DNA of 64,000 bases. Source: Pseudomonadota bacterium (GTDB lineage Bacteria; Desulfobacterota; Binatia; Binatales; Binataceae). The notes beneath the pieces were generated by a model. That model saw nothing but the letters and a program-made list of their open reading frames with translations, was not told the DNA's origin and ran no database searches. The DNA lies in contig JAJPKA010000020.1 of NCBI GenBank assembly GCA_021323945.1, forward strand, positions 124,001 to 188,000, read 5' to 3'. Below are positions 1 to 9,207 of this stretch, one piece after another; positions within the stretch are counted from its first letter, which is position 1, and each line of letters starts with the position of its first letter. The position numbers were made by a program, and so were the translations under genes.

Positions 1-312
1 ACATTCGGCTGGGTGACGGCATAATGAGCGAAATTGCAGCTGCGAGCTCAGTGGCACAGTGAGCTGGGCCTTGGCGCATTTCCGGCGCAGCCGTTTGGCC
101 GTCATATCTTAATCTCGGTTGAACCATTTAGGCCGGGCTGATGCCAATTTGACAAGGACTGGCACTTGCGGCTCGTAAATCTATGCCCTGCTTTACTATG
201 ACGAAGACCTATCTAAAGCTAACCGCATAGAGCCGAAAATTTCAGCGACACTATTTGGAGAAGGCATTTCACTAGATGTTTTTCAGTCGGTATCGCCGTG
301 GAGAGCGAGCAA
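1..312. other. Left edge, mostly non-coding; possible tail of an upstream gene
   Basis: No gene can be supported in this stretch. A short open frame entering from the left edge on the plus strand (positions 3-62, ending in TGA) encodes RLGDGIMSEIAAASSVAQ. It could be the last residues of an upstream gene, but it is too short to identify. The rest, up to the acyl-CoA dehydrogenase start, is AT-richer than its surroundings and probably holds the promoter of that gene. No clear -35/-10 pair was found. Confidence 0.3.
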
Positions 313-1467
313 ATGGATTTCGTGTTCGACGCTGACCAGGAATTGCTCCGTCAAACTTTGGCCGATTTCGCCGCACGGGAACTCGCCCCCTTTTACCTGG
401 AGCGGGATACAGACGAGGACCTTCCACGGGAAGTTGTTCGCAAACTTGGTGAACTCGGCCTGTGCGCACCCATGGCCGAAGCCCGCTATGGCGGCCAAGG
501 TCTGGATTACGTATCCCTGGGTATCGCGCATGAGGAGATCGCTCGCGGTGATTTTAATGCGGCATATGTGCTGCTGCTAAGTGCGCTTGTCGGCGCAATT
601 ATTTCGGCCCACGGCAACGAACGTCAAAAACAAATGATGCTGCCGCCAATTTGCCGCGGTGAACACGTTGTTGCACTTGCAGTTACCGAACCGGGTGGTG
701 GATCGGACGCCGCGCACGTCAAGCTGAGCGGTCGGCGGGACGGCGACTCCTACGTACTTGACGGAGAAAAAACCTCGATTTCGTTTGCCTCGTGGGCCGA
801 TACCGCCTTGGTGATGGCTCGAACCGGCAGTTATGAAGCGGGCGCACGAGGTGTTAGCACTTTTTACGTCGATTTGCATGCCCCCGGTGTTACCCGAAGC
901 CGATTCAAGGACCTGGGATCGCGCGCCATCGGCCGTGGTCAACTCTTTTTCGATTCGGTCCGAGTGCCGTCAGACGCACTGATTGGGCAGGAAGGCGCCG
1001 GTTTTGTCGAGGTGATGCAGGGCTTCGATTTCAGCCGTGCCCTGATTGGTTTGATGTGTATCGGAGCAGCGCAGCAGAGCCTCGATGAGACCTGTAAATA
1101 CGTCAGGGAGCGCAACGCATTCGGAGGACCGCTGGCCCGCTTCGAGGGCGTCTCCTTTCCGTTGGCAGAGGCAGCCGTGAAGCTGCGGGCAGCGAGGTTG
1201 TTGTGCTACGAGGCGTTATGGCTCAAGGATCAGGGTCGACCGCATGGATGGGTCGCGGCCGGCGCAAAATGGTGGGCACCGGAATTAGCAGCCCAGGTGT
1301 TACATCAGTGCTTGCTGTTGCACGGCCATCTCGGCTTCAGTCTGGATCTGCCGCATCAGCAACGGCTGCGCGACGTGATTGGTTTGGAGATTGGCGATGG
1401 TACCGCACAAATCATGAAACTGCTGGTCGCGCGCGAGATTATCGGGCAAGTCGCGCGCGGCTATTAG
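313..1467 (+). CDS. Acyl-CoA dehydrogenase family protein
   Basis: A flavoprotein of 384 residues, the usual length for acyl-CoA dehydrogenases, which oxidise an acyl-CoA to the 2-enoyl-CoA and pass electrons to ETF. The N-terminal helical domain is followed by the middle beta domain with the family signature AVTEPGGGSDAAHVKLSG (about residues 122-139) and KTSISFASWAD. The C-terminal helical domain has RERNAFGGPLARFEGVSFPL and ends GDGTAQIMKLLVAREIIG. The ATG at 313 is preferred to the GTG at 298 because GGAG lies about nine bases before it. The stop overlaps the convergent methyltransferase stop. The substrate is not evident; cyclohexane-carboxyl-CoA or short-chain acyl-CoA types are possible. 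Confidence 0.9.
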   Translation: MDFVFDADQELLRQTLADFAARELAPFYLERDTDEDLPREVVRKLGELGLCAPMAEARYGGQGLDYVSLGIAHEEIARGDFNAAYVLLLSALVGAIISAHGNERQKQMMLPPICRGEHVVALAVTEPGGGSDAAHVKLSGRRDGDSYVLDGEKTSISFASWADTALVMARTGSYEAGARGVSTFYVDLHAPGVTRSRFKDLGSRAIGRGQLFFDSVRVPSDALIGQEGAGFVEVMQGFDFSRALIGLMCIGAAQQSLDETCKYVRERNAFGGPLARFEGVSFPLAEAAVKLRAARLLCYEALWLKDQGRPHGWVAAGAKWWAPELAAQVLHQCLLLHGHLGFSLDLPHQQRLRDVIGLEIGDGTAQIMKLLVAREIIGQVARGY

Positions 1468-2282
1468 ACGACACGAGCCGCAAATCGCAGTCGAATGTAG
1501 TCGCCGGTCCAACGTCCGCGCTCGTCGCATAATACCGCCCGCAACAGGTCGATGACCTCGTCTCGCGCCGGCGCTCGTTGCTCGGCGGTTAGATGCCCAA
1601 AAAACGACTCCGCAAACACCTCGAGCCAACCCGCCATGTCAGTCGGGAGCGGCGTCGGGCGAGGGATCAGTTCGATGTAATCCACAATGAATCCCTGGCG
1701 CTCTAGGCGCCCCCGATACGCGTCAACCGTGGGGAAGTACCATGGTATGAGCGGTCGAGCATCGATTCCGTAGCGCCGCATCACGGCAATGATGGCTACC
1801 GTGATTGCCGCTACACAGCCGTGTCCGCCCATCTCAGCGACAAAGCGGCCGCCGGGTTTAAGGGCACGCGCGACTCCGGCAATCACAGCATCCGGATCGG
1901 ATTTCATCCAATGAAGCGCAGCATTCGAAAAAACCGCATCGAATTCATGCTTAAAGCTTAGTGCGCTACCATCCATCAGATTGACATCCAGGCCGCGCTT
2001 CCTGGCGGCATCGACCATGTCAGGCGCCGCATCAACGCCTATTACCTGCGCCCCGCAGGCGGCAATTTTCTCAGTGAGTACCCCATCACCGCATCCGAGG
2101 TCGAGAATCCGCTCGCCGGGCTGGGGATTGAGCAGATCGAGGACTGGTTGTGCTAGTGCAGGGACAAAATGAGCGTGTTTGGCGTACCGATCAGCCTGCC
2201 ATATTTGCCCGCCGCTGGAGGAGGTCAGCGGCGCCTCAGGCCGAGATACTCGAGCGTTCACCTCCGCTACCCCGTCTCTCAT
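1464..2282 (-). CDS. Class I SAM-dependent methyltransferase
   Basis: A 272-residue soluble methyltransferase with the Rossmann SAM site. Motif I is ILDLGCGDGVLTEK near residues 59-72, the acidic loop end is IGVDAAPDMVDAARKRG, and a post-II motif reads FDAVFSNAALHWM. That last motif and the general length resemble trans-aconitate methyltransferase and related small-molecule methylases, but the acceptor cannot be read from the sequence. The start overlaps the end of the upstream bactofilin gene by 47 bases, suggesting either coupling or a slightly later start; no strong ribosome site precedes the ATG. The stop codon overlaps that of the convergent acyl-CoA dehydrogenase. Confidence 0.85.
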   Translation of the reverse strand: MRDGVAEVNARVSRPEAPLTSSSGGQIWQADRYAKHAHFVPALAQPVLDLLNPQPGERILDLGCGDGVLTEKIAACGAQVIGVDAAPDMVDAARKRGLDVNLMDGSALSFKHEFDAVFSNAALHWMKSDPDAVIAGVARALKPGGRFVAEMGGHGCVAAITVAIIAVMRRYGIDARPLIPWYFPTVDAYRGRLERQGFIVDYIELIPRPTPLPTDMAGWLEVFAESFFGHLTAEQRAPARDEVIDLLRAVLCDERGRWTGDYIRLRFAARVV

Positions 2283-2739
2283 TGCTCAATCCATGGGAGC
2301 GGCAGCCGATACGAAGCTCCCCTTCCAAAAAGGCTCCCTCACAGATGGTGAGGTTGTCGGCTTCAATTTTTCCCCTGAAGCGCGAACGTGGTCCCAGCAC
2401 CACTGAACGCGAGGCAGTGATATCACCTTCGAGTTGGCCCAGCACTATTAACCGGGGAGAACGGACGCGGCCCCCCACTGATCCATTTTCCGAGATCACC
2501 ACCAACTCGCTCGAGCTGACCTCACCGCGAAAATGACCGTCAATCCGAATGGGCTCCTGAAAGACCAGATGGCCCGCGACAGTCACGTTGCGATTAACGG
2601 CCACTCGCGCGCGTTCCTCGACCCATGAGGCGCGCCCATGGGCTGAATCCTTGGTCGAATCGATCGATTTCACGCTGCGCTGCAACTCCAAACTGACGGT
2701 CCTTCCCGCCGATTCCGAATCAGCATCACCAAAGCGCAT
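2236..2739 (-). CDS. Bactofilin-family polymer-forming protein
   Basis: A protein of about 168 residues with one bactofilin (DUF583) domain. The core repeats short hydrophobic strands separated by turns, for example VTVAGHLVFQEPIRIDGHF, LIVLGQLEGDI and LEGELRIG, as in the right-handed beta-helix that polymerises into cytoskeletal filaments. The basic/serine-rich first 50 residues would be the flexible tail that binds membrane or partners. The start at 2739 is chosen because a strong GGGGGAGGG Shine-Dalgarno stretch precedes it. It lies 16 bases after the ABC ATPase stop and overlaps the methyltransferase downstream, so the three are probably cotranscribed. Bactofilins usually shape the envelope or position other proteins; the role here is not evident. 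Confidence 0.85.
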   Translation of the reverse strand: MRFGDADSESAGRTVSLELQRSVKSIDSTKDSAHGRASWVEERARVAVNRNVTVAGHLVFQEPIRIDGHFRGEVSSSELVVISENGSVGGRVRSPRLIVLGQLEGDITASRSVVLGPRSRFRGKIEADNLTICEGAFLEGELRIGCRSHGLSNERRGSGGERSSISA

Positions 2740-2755
2740 GCTCGCCCTCCCCCTT

Positions 2756-3784
2756 CTAAGGCGCCGGAAATACGTGACACGCGACAGCATGACCGCTCAG
2801 CCCAGCGGTTAACTTCGGCTCGAGCTCTTTACAGGTATCTTTCGCATAAGGGCATCGCGGATGGAAGCTGCAACCGGGGGGTGGATTTACGGCGCTCGGA
2901 GTTTCACCAATCGGCTTGATGCGCTCGTCGCGCATACTGGGGTGAATTTGGGGTATCGCCGAAAGCAGCACCCGCGTGTACGGATGACGCGGATTGGAGT
3001 AGATCTCATCGGCTCTTGCCAGCTCCACGATCTTCCCCAGGTACATAATCGCAACGCGCTGACTGATATGCCTAACGACTCTTAAATCGTGCGCAATGAA
3101 GAGGTAGGTAAGTTTTAGCTGTTCCTGCAAGTCCTGGAGGAGGTTGATGATTTGCGCCTGGATTGAGACGTCGAGCGCAGAGACCGGCTCGTCAAGCACT
3201 AGGAAGCGGGGGTTGACCGCTAAGGCTCGTGCGATCCCAATGCGTTGACGCTGACCTCCGGAAAATTCGTGAGGATACCGGTCCAGCGCATCCGGACCCA
3301 ACCCAACCATGTCGAGGAGGTCGCGAATCCGTTGCTCCTTCTCACGTCCTCGCGCCAGTCGATGGATCTCGATTCCTTCGGCGACGATCGCGCGCACCTT
3401 CATCCGCGGGTTGAGTGACGAATAGGGATCCTGAAAGACCAATTGCATCTGTCGGCGCAATTGACGCAACCGCCTGCGAGAAAGAGTGGCCAAATCACGA
3501 CCCTCGAAAAACACCTGCCCCGAGGTCGGTTCGATCAGGCGCAGTAGCAAACGGCCAAGGGTAGATTTGCCGGAGCCCGATTCTCCCACCAACCCAAGCG
3601 TTTCCCCCCCATAGATGTCCAGTGTCACGCCGTCGACCGCCTTCAAGGTCAGACGTCGTCGTCCGAATAACCCACCGGTGCCAACCGGAAACTCTTTGCG
3701 GAGCTGTATCGTGCGGACCAGGACATCTGCCGCAACGGGCTGCGACATTGGCGCCGCGCTTTCACACGCGGATACAGGCGACAT
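2756..3784 (-). CDS. Oligopeptide/dipeptide ABC transporter ATP-binding protein (OppF/DppF type)
   Basis: A 342-residue nucleotide-binding subunit of a peptide-type ABC importer, acting at the inner face of the cytoplasmic membrane. Walker A is [17 protein letters not shown], the Q-loop lies in [14 protein letters not shown], the ABC signature is [15 protein letters not shown], and Walker B is [13 protein letters not shown]. The C-terminal oligopeptide-transporter extension has the [14 protein letters not shown] cysteine motif, typical of iron-sulfur-like C-termini of OppF/DppF. An internal ATG at 3748 would avoid the overlap with oppD. Permease and substrate-binding genes are not adjacent, so the substrate is unknown. 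Confidence 0.9.
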   Translation of the reverse strand: MSPVSACESAAPMSQPVAADVLVRTIQLRKEFPVGTGGLFGRRRLTLKAVDGVTLDIYGGETLGLVGESGSGKSTLGRLLLRLIEPTSGQVFFEGRDLATLSRRRLRQLRRQMQLVFQDPYSSLNPRMKVRAIVAEGIEIHRLARGREKEQRIRDLLDMVGLGPDALDRYPHEFSGGQRQRIGIARALAVNPRFLVLDEPVSALDVSIQAQIINLLQDLQEQLKLTYLFIAHDLRVVRHISQRVAIMYLGKIVELARADEIYSNPRHPYTRVLLSAIPQIHPSMRDERIKPIGETPSAVNPPPGCSFHPRCPYAKDTCKELEPKLTAGLSGHAVACHVFPAP

Positions 3785-4721
3785 AATGGCCAGGAACTTT
3801 CTCCTCTAACGGTGGGTCGACCTGAGCACACTGTTCAATCGCAATTGGGCAGCGAGGATGAAAACGGCATCCGGTGGGTGGATTCATCGGTGTCGGCACC
3901 ACACCGCCAATTGCCTGCAAGCGACGGCGGCCGCTATCAATTCCCGGTAGGGCGGCGAATAAGGCTTTGGTATAGGGACAGAGCGGATTGCGAAAAAGCT
4001 CCGCTGCAGATGCCTGCTCCATCATTCGCGCCGCATAGAGAATGCTAACATCATCGGCGTACTGGGCGACGATGCCCAGGTCATGCGTGACCAGTATAAC
4101 GGCAAGTCCCAAGCGCGATTGAAGCTCGCGAATAAGTTCAAGAATCTGAGCCTGGATAGTTACGTCGAGCGCCGTGGTCGGCTCGTCGGCAATCAACAAT
4201 TGCGGATTGCAGGCCAGCGCCATGGCAATCATCACCCGCTGGCGCATTCCGCCCGAGAGCTGGTGGGGATAATCGTCGATTCGTCGCTCCGGATCGGCAA
4301 TACCGACCATGTGGAGGGCCTCGATGGTCCGCGCGCGCGTTTCGCGCCGCCCGGTGCGCTGATGAAGCCGAATTGCTTCACCGATCTGGCTGCCAATCGT
4401 AAAGACCGGGTTCAACGATGTCATAGGCTCCTGAAAAATCATCGCGATCCGCGCGCCCCGGATACGGCGCATTTCGGTCTCTGACAGGCGCAGGAGATCA
4501 ATGCCGTCGAACCTGATCGAGCCGCTGATAATGCGGGCGTTCTCCGGCAAGAGCCGCATGATCGACAGCATGCTGACAGTCTTGCCTGAACCCGATTCGC
4601 CCACTAATCCTGTAAGCCGCCCGGGCGCCACCGAGAAGCTCACGTTGTCGAGCGCTCTAACCTCCCCTTGCGAAGCGACAAAGGAAACGCGAAGGTTTTT
4701 TACTTCAAGCAGCGGCTGCAC
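3762..4721 (-). CDS. Oligopeptide/dipeptide ABC transporter ATP-binding protein (OppD/DppD type)
   Basis: A 319-residue ABC ATPase paired with the OppF-type subunit that overlaps its 3' end. It has Walker [19 protein letters not shown]-loop [12 protein letters not shown], signature [16 protein letters not shown], Walker [17 protein letters not shown] and switch histidine [17 protein letters not shown]. The C-terminal extension carries [14 protein letters not shown]. OppD and OppF normally form the heterodimeric motor of a peptide or nickel importer together with OppB/OppC. Those permeases are absent from this locus, and the next gene upstream is unrelated and divergent. Confidence 0.9.
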   Translation of the reverse strand: MQPLLEVKNLRVSFVASQGEVRALDNVSFSVAPGRLTGLVGESGSGKTVSMLSIMRLLPENARIISGSIRFDGIDLLRLSETEMRRIRGARIAMIFQEPMTSLNPVFTIGSQIGEAIRLHQRTGRRETRARTIEALHMVGIADPERRIDDYPHQLSGGMRQRVMIAMALACNPQLLIADEPTTALDVTIQAQILELIRELQSRLGLAVILVTHDLGIVAQYADDVSILYAARMMEQASAAELFRNPLCPYTKALFAALPGIDSGRRRLQAIGGVVPTPMNPPTGCRFHPRCPIAIEQCAQVDPPLEEKVPGHYVACIRV

Positions 4722-5079
4722 ACTCTCACGAGGTTAGCATTGCCGGGCAGGACATCGAAAGGAGCCTTATGGGACACCCCAACGCTGGAGCGCTTTATCC
4801 TCATCATGCGCCCACTCGTAGCCAGGTCACCAAGCTGCCCAGGCGCTGTCTACGAAGAGAGCGAGAAGCATCGCCGCCGCCTTGAGGATCCAGGTTCCTC
4901 ACCGTAGCGCGATCTCCACGCAGGCATAACCGGGGATTGCTTTTTTAATCGAATGTTATAGCGTATCAGCTCAGACTCTCTGTATTTACCTTTAGTTACC
5001 GAAACGTCGTAAAAATCGTTCTTGACTCATTCCTAAACCTCCGGATCGAAGGAGCCGTTCGGCAACTTAGGGGGTACGT
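4722..5079. promoter_or_regulatory. Divergent intergenic region between oppD and the AAA ATPase remnant
   Basis: About 360 bases with no credible gene. It separates two divergent transcripts and probably carries both promoters. An AT-rich run near 4938-4990 (TTGCTTTTTTAATC followed by GTTATAGCG) is the best promoter-like patch for the plus-strand gene, but the spacing is not canonical. No riboswitch-like structure was recognised. Confidence 0.3.
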
Positions 5080-7936
5080 ATGACACCGACAAATGATTCC
5101 CCGAGCTATTCCGGAGGCATTTCCTCGGTATCCCCGGTTAATCAAATTGCGACCTTTATGCAGGTCGGCAAAGAGTGGAAGATCGATTATGGGGCGATAA
5201 GCTTCGCGCTGCGTAACGCTTTGGGTCTTGGCTACATCCACCGACTGCTGCAGCAACCCGGCGAGCAGATTCACGCACTCGATTTGCTAGCCAGTGGCGG
5301 CGGCGAAATGCCGGAAGCGGAGCGTTTGAAGGGCCGGCGCATTCGGCCTGACGAAAACCTAGCCCCAATCGGATCTGGCGACCTCGGACCACTGCTGGAC
5401 GAGCGAGCCAAGCGCGAGTATCGAAACCGAATTTCAGCATTGAACCAGGAACTCGACCAACTGCGCGATCAGGGAACGCTCAATGTGTTCAGTGGGCGCG
5501 ATTATCGCCGACGCGCCGAGATAGAATTTGAAATCGAAGCCCTTGCGCGCCAGCTTGCTCAGGCCGTCGGCATTTTTGGCCGCGATCGGCCAAGCGGCTC
5601 GGCAGCAGAACGTGCTCGGCTCAACGTGACTCGCGCCGTCCGCGCCGCCGTACAAAAGATAGCGGAGCGTAATGCCGCGCTCGGTGAGCTGCTTGCGGCT
5701 TCGATTAAAACCGGAGCATTTTGCGCATACCTTCCAAATCCTCAAACTCGGGTCGAATGGCGTCTCGCCGCAAACGACATGTCTGAAGCGGCCAGCACAG
5801 GCGTGGTGACCGCGGCTTCACCACCTGAAACGGACGGCGAGCCATCGCGCTACCAAACAAGATTCGTCGGTCGGGAGCACGAGAGAGAGCTGTTAACGGA
5901 TTGCCTCTCACGAACCGTCGGCGGCAATGGTCGGGTGATGATCCTCACGGGTCCGCCCGGGATTGGGAAAACGCGCATCGCTCGCGAAGCGGGCCACGAT
6001 GCCCAAGGCCATGAATTCGTTGTGCTTTCGGGCAACTGCTACGATCGCGACGATTCGGTGCCTTTCACTCCATTCGTCGAAGCGATTGAGCGGTTGCTTG
6101 GCCCCAATCAAAATCCCGCTGCTCTTCGCCAAATGCTCGGCGGCCAGGGACCGGAGTTGAGCCGGCTGCTACCTCAACTCCGTCTCCTTTTTCCTGAGCG
6201 TCCTACCCTGCTTCAATCTTCACCCGAACAGTCCAGGAGGGTGCTGTTTAACGCAGTCCAGGAGTTCATTCGGCGGCAGTCCTCGGCCAAGCCATTACTG
6301 CTGGTCTTGGAAGATCTGCACTGGGCTGACGATGGAACGCTCTCACTGCTGATCCATCTGGCGCGGTCAATATCGAGCATGAAGCTGATGATTATCGCGA
6401 CCCATCGCAACGATAGCATCGATATGAAGCCGCCGCTGACCAAAGCGCTGGAAGAGCTGGCTCACCTGGGCGTGGTGGTTCAGATTCCGTTGCGCGGTCT
6501 GCCTCAACCAGCGGTCGCGCAAATGATCGCAGGGCTGAGCGGAACTGAACCACCTCCGGCGTCAGTCGAGCTGATCTCTTCCAGCACCGACGGGAATCCG
6601 TTGTTTGTCGAAGAACTAGTCAGGCATCTCGCACAGGATCAGCGCAATGAGAATGTTTTTCAGCGCCTCGACGCAGGTGAGATCGCGCTACCCCATAGTC
6701 TCCGCCTGCTCATCGGACAGCGGCTCGCGCTGGTGAGCGGCGCCACCGCGCTGTTTCTCAGAACAGCGGCAGTTATCGGACGATCTTTTAACTTCAGTCT
6801 CCTCGAAGCAGCGACTCGCGCTGAACCTGATGAGCTCGTCGACGCGCTCGAAGAGGCTGAGAAGGCGGGCCTGATATCCTCACGGCTGGAATACCCTGAG
6901 GCGCAGTTCAGGTTCCGTCATGAACTTATTCGCCGTGCGGTTTTAGATGAGATTTCGCTCGCCCGGCGCCAGCGGATCCATCTAAGCGTCGCAGAAGCGA
7001 TGGAGCAGCTTTATTCGGCTTTGAGCCATGAGCACTCCGATGACCTCGCTCATCATTTCTGGAGCGCAGGTGCTGCTGCTGATCCGGCAAAGACTCTTCG
7101 CTACCTGCAGATGGCGGGGGAGAAAGCCGTGCAAAGCTCTGCCAACGTCAAGGCTATCGGGCATTTCCGCGAGGCCTTGCAGTTGCTCGGTACCCTGGCA
7201 GGCACTGCGGAGCGGCAGCGCAAGAAATTGCTGCTCCAGAGCTTGCTCGGGACCGCCCTGATCGCTGTCGAGGTGTTTTCGTCACAAGAAGTGCAAAAGG
7301 TCTAGGCGCGCACAAGAGCTCAGCCAGCAATTGGGCGAATCGGCACAGTTTTTCCAGGTGCTTTTCGGCCTCGGGCTGTCATAGGAATCTCGCGGCGAAT
7401 ACCGCACCGCGGTTGCGATGGCTCGGCGGTGTTTCAGCCTGGCTCAAAGTGTCGGCGACAGGGATCTCTTGCTCGAGGCCCATCACGCAGTCGGGGTAGC
7501 CTTGTTGGGGATGGCTATTGCCGGCCCTTGACCATCTCGAACAAGCGGTTGCGCTCTATGACCCACCACGCCACAGTGAACATGGCCGATTATACGGTCA
7601 TGACCTTGCGGCCGGGTGCCTCATGCATGCGGGCTGGGCGCTCTGGTTGCTAGGGCGCCCAGCCCAGGCGGTGAAAAAATCCGGGGACGGTCTTGCGTTG
7701 GCCCGCACGTTGGCCCATCCCGCGACTGTCGCCAACGTCGAAGTCTTTGTCGCCTGCTTGCAACAGTGGTGCGAGGAGTTAGGTGCAGTTGAACAACTGG
7801 TAAGCTCCGCAGTTAGCATTTCGACTGCACACGATTTCGCTTATCCGAGGACGATGGCATCTATGCTGGCAGGCTGGGCCCTGGTGTAACGTAGAAAAGT
7901 CACGGACGATATCGAACAGTTGCGCCGGGGACTTCT
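5080..7936 (+). pseudogene. AAA/STAND-type ATPase with TPR C-terminus, frameshifted and decaying
   Basis: The first 741 codons are intact. They comprise a winged-helix-like N-terminus (HRLLQQPGEQIHALDLL), a charged helical segment, and an AAA_16 ATPase with Walker A MILTGPPGIGKTRIAREAG and Walker B LLLVLEDLHWADD. The frame closes at a TAG at 7303-7305 just as the TPR region begins. The same protein continues in other frames: AQ/QELSQQLGESAQFF after a shift near 7305-7313, a TAG at 7382-7384, GEYRTAVAMARRCFSLAQS, a second shift near 7515 into PALDHLEQAVALYDPP, then a TAA at 7887-7889 followed by recognisable IEQLRRGLL. At least two indels and two stops make this a pseudogene of a protein usually over 1000 residues long. 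The intact 5' part might still be expressed. Confidence 0.8.
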
Positions 7937-8605
7937 TCATGCTCCGAACTGACCATCGGAGATGAATACGCGCCCGCCAGGTCGCAAAAGTCCGGCAAGA
8001 CGCTGGAACCAGGGACTGCGCGGGAAAGAACTCGAACTGTCGACCGCTATCACGCCATCAAGCCGTACCGCTCCGGCTGGGGTCGTCGCGTCAGATAATA
8101 AGGCGGCCACTCGGTCCGCAACGCCCGCCTGGGCAGCGAGTCTGCGGACCAGTTCAACATGCGCAGGTGCGATAGTCACAGCCGTGACCGTCGCACCCAG
8201 TTCCTCCGCCCAGAAGATCGCGCCACGCCCCAAAACCCCCAGCCGACAGCCAAAATGTGGCGCAGCCCCGAGCACTCGGTTGCCACGCATCAGCCGCATA
8301 ACGCACCATTCGCTCCTGCGCCTGCACTAGCTGCCTGCGCAGTTCGTTGACTCCGACGCCGACCGCCGGCGCATCGGTGAACCCGTTATGAAAGTGGACA
8401 CGGGGACCCGGACCATAGCGGGGCAAGATGGCTTTGCTCTTGGCCTCGTAGTAAGCAACCAGCCTGGTGAGCGAATAACCACCCTGCCCGAGTGAAGAGG
8501 CATAAGCGCCCTTTTGGTGAGGTAAGTTGTTCGGGCAACTGGTAAAGTCCCAGCGGATTCCTGAGCCACTTCAGCTGATTCCGCGATCAACATCGGGTCG
8601 TTCAT
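7937..8605 (-). pseudogene. SAM-dependent methyltransferase remnant (cyclopropane-synthase-like superfamily)
   Basis: Three overlapping frames on the minus strand together spell one methyltransferase. The 8605 frame begins MNDPMLIAESAEVAQES. Another frame then gives LVAYYEAKSKAILPRYGPGP followed by GFTDAPAVGVGVNELRRQL. A third gives GAIFWAEELGATVTAVTIAP, SDATTPAGAVRLDGVIAVDS and GLLRPGGRVFISDGQFG. Frame changes occur near 8450-8470 and near 8290, the latter inside the SAM-binding glycine loop, so no functional enzyme can be made. It resembles the geranyl-diphosphate C-methyltransferase and cyclopropane-synthase-like groups. It abuts the decaying ATPase gene tail to tail. Confidence 0.75.
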
Positions 8606-8836
8606 TCGGATTGAACGAAATGTTCAATGTGCCTGCTCTCGGCTCCACCGGAACCTAGCTGGGTAACTGCTCGTCTGCTGCATTCCACCGCGCATTAAAT
8701 CGGCTGATCGCTCGATGTGACTCGATTGGCTCCCTGTTAAAAGGCCTGGGAACCAGAAAGCGAACAATTCGTTCAAGCTTCCTGAACGCCTGTTAAACGT
8801 GAGCCTCCGGAAGCGAGGCAAACAAGGAGAAAAGAA
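8606..8836. promoter_or_regulatory. Intergenic region with a perfect short palindrome
   Basis: Non-coding stretch between the methyltransferase remnant and the small secreted protein. It holds the palindrome listed at 8610-8628. Two copies of CCTGTTAAA occur at roughly 8736-8744 and 8788-8796; the second lies just ahead of the ribosome site of the downstream gene. Confidence 0.35.
8610..8628. promoter_or_regulatory. Inverted repeat, possible repressor operator
   Basis: ATTGAAC-GAAAT-GTTCAAT, seven-base perfect arms around five bases. It lies five bases upstream of the first codon of the methyltransferase remnant on the minus strand, a position and size typical of TetR-type operators. No regulator gene is adjacent, so the assignment is inference. 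Confidence 0.4.
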
Positions 8837-9151
8837 ATGGCGTACAGGAAGGCGATAGTGGTGCTGGTACCAACGTTGATCTTCGGTCTTGGGGCGCCCG
8901 CCTGGTCCGGGACGGACGCAAAGGAGGCTCCGATCGACGCGGAGGTGCTGCCCAGCAGTTCAAACGTTAATACCTTGCTGGGGCTGCTCAGTTCGGTTTT
9001 GACCAGTACCGATCCGAATCCGCGCCTAGCCACAGGCGAATGCAAACCGTCTCAACTCTATTCTCAGCATGACGTGGTGGGCGATCCCGAAGCCTGTTTT
9101 AGGGGTCGTTATAATTTCGGCACCGGACCCAATGCTACCGCGGTACCGTGA
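8837..9151 (+). CDS. Small secreted protein of unknown function
   Basis: A 104-residue protein not recognised as a known family. The first 24 residues (basic start, hydrophobic VLVPTLIFGLGAPAWSG) form a likely Sec signal peptide with cleavage near AWSG. The mature part is about 80 residues with two cysteines (GECKPS and EACFRG) that could form a disulfide, and ends RGRYNFGTGPNATAVP. The ATG follows AGGAG by about eight bases, which supports real translation. It is monocistronic and ends at a hairpin shared with the convergent SDR gene. Confidence 0.65.
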   Translation: MAYRKAIVVLVPTLIFGLGAPAWSGTDAKEAPIDAEVLPSSSNVNTLLGLLSSVLTSTDPNPRLATGECKPSQLYSQHDVVGDPEACFRGRYNFGTGPNATAVP

Positions 9152-9171
9152 GAAGGAGCGGGGCGGGGATG

Positions 9172-9198
9172 GCGGGGAAGATTGGCGAATCTCCCCGC
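9172..9198. terminator. Hairpin between convergent genes
   Basis: GCGGGGA-a-GATT / AATC-TCCCCGC, an eleven-pair stem with one bulged A and a four-base loop. It lies 20 bases after the secreted-protein stop and 9 bases after the SDR stop on the other strand. A short T-containing run follows on the plus strand. It can serve both convergent genes. Confidence 0.6.
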
Positions 9199-9207
9199 TT
9201 TCCGTCA

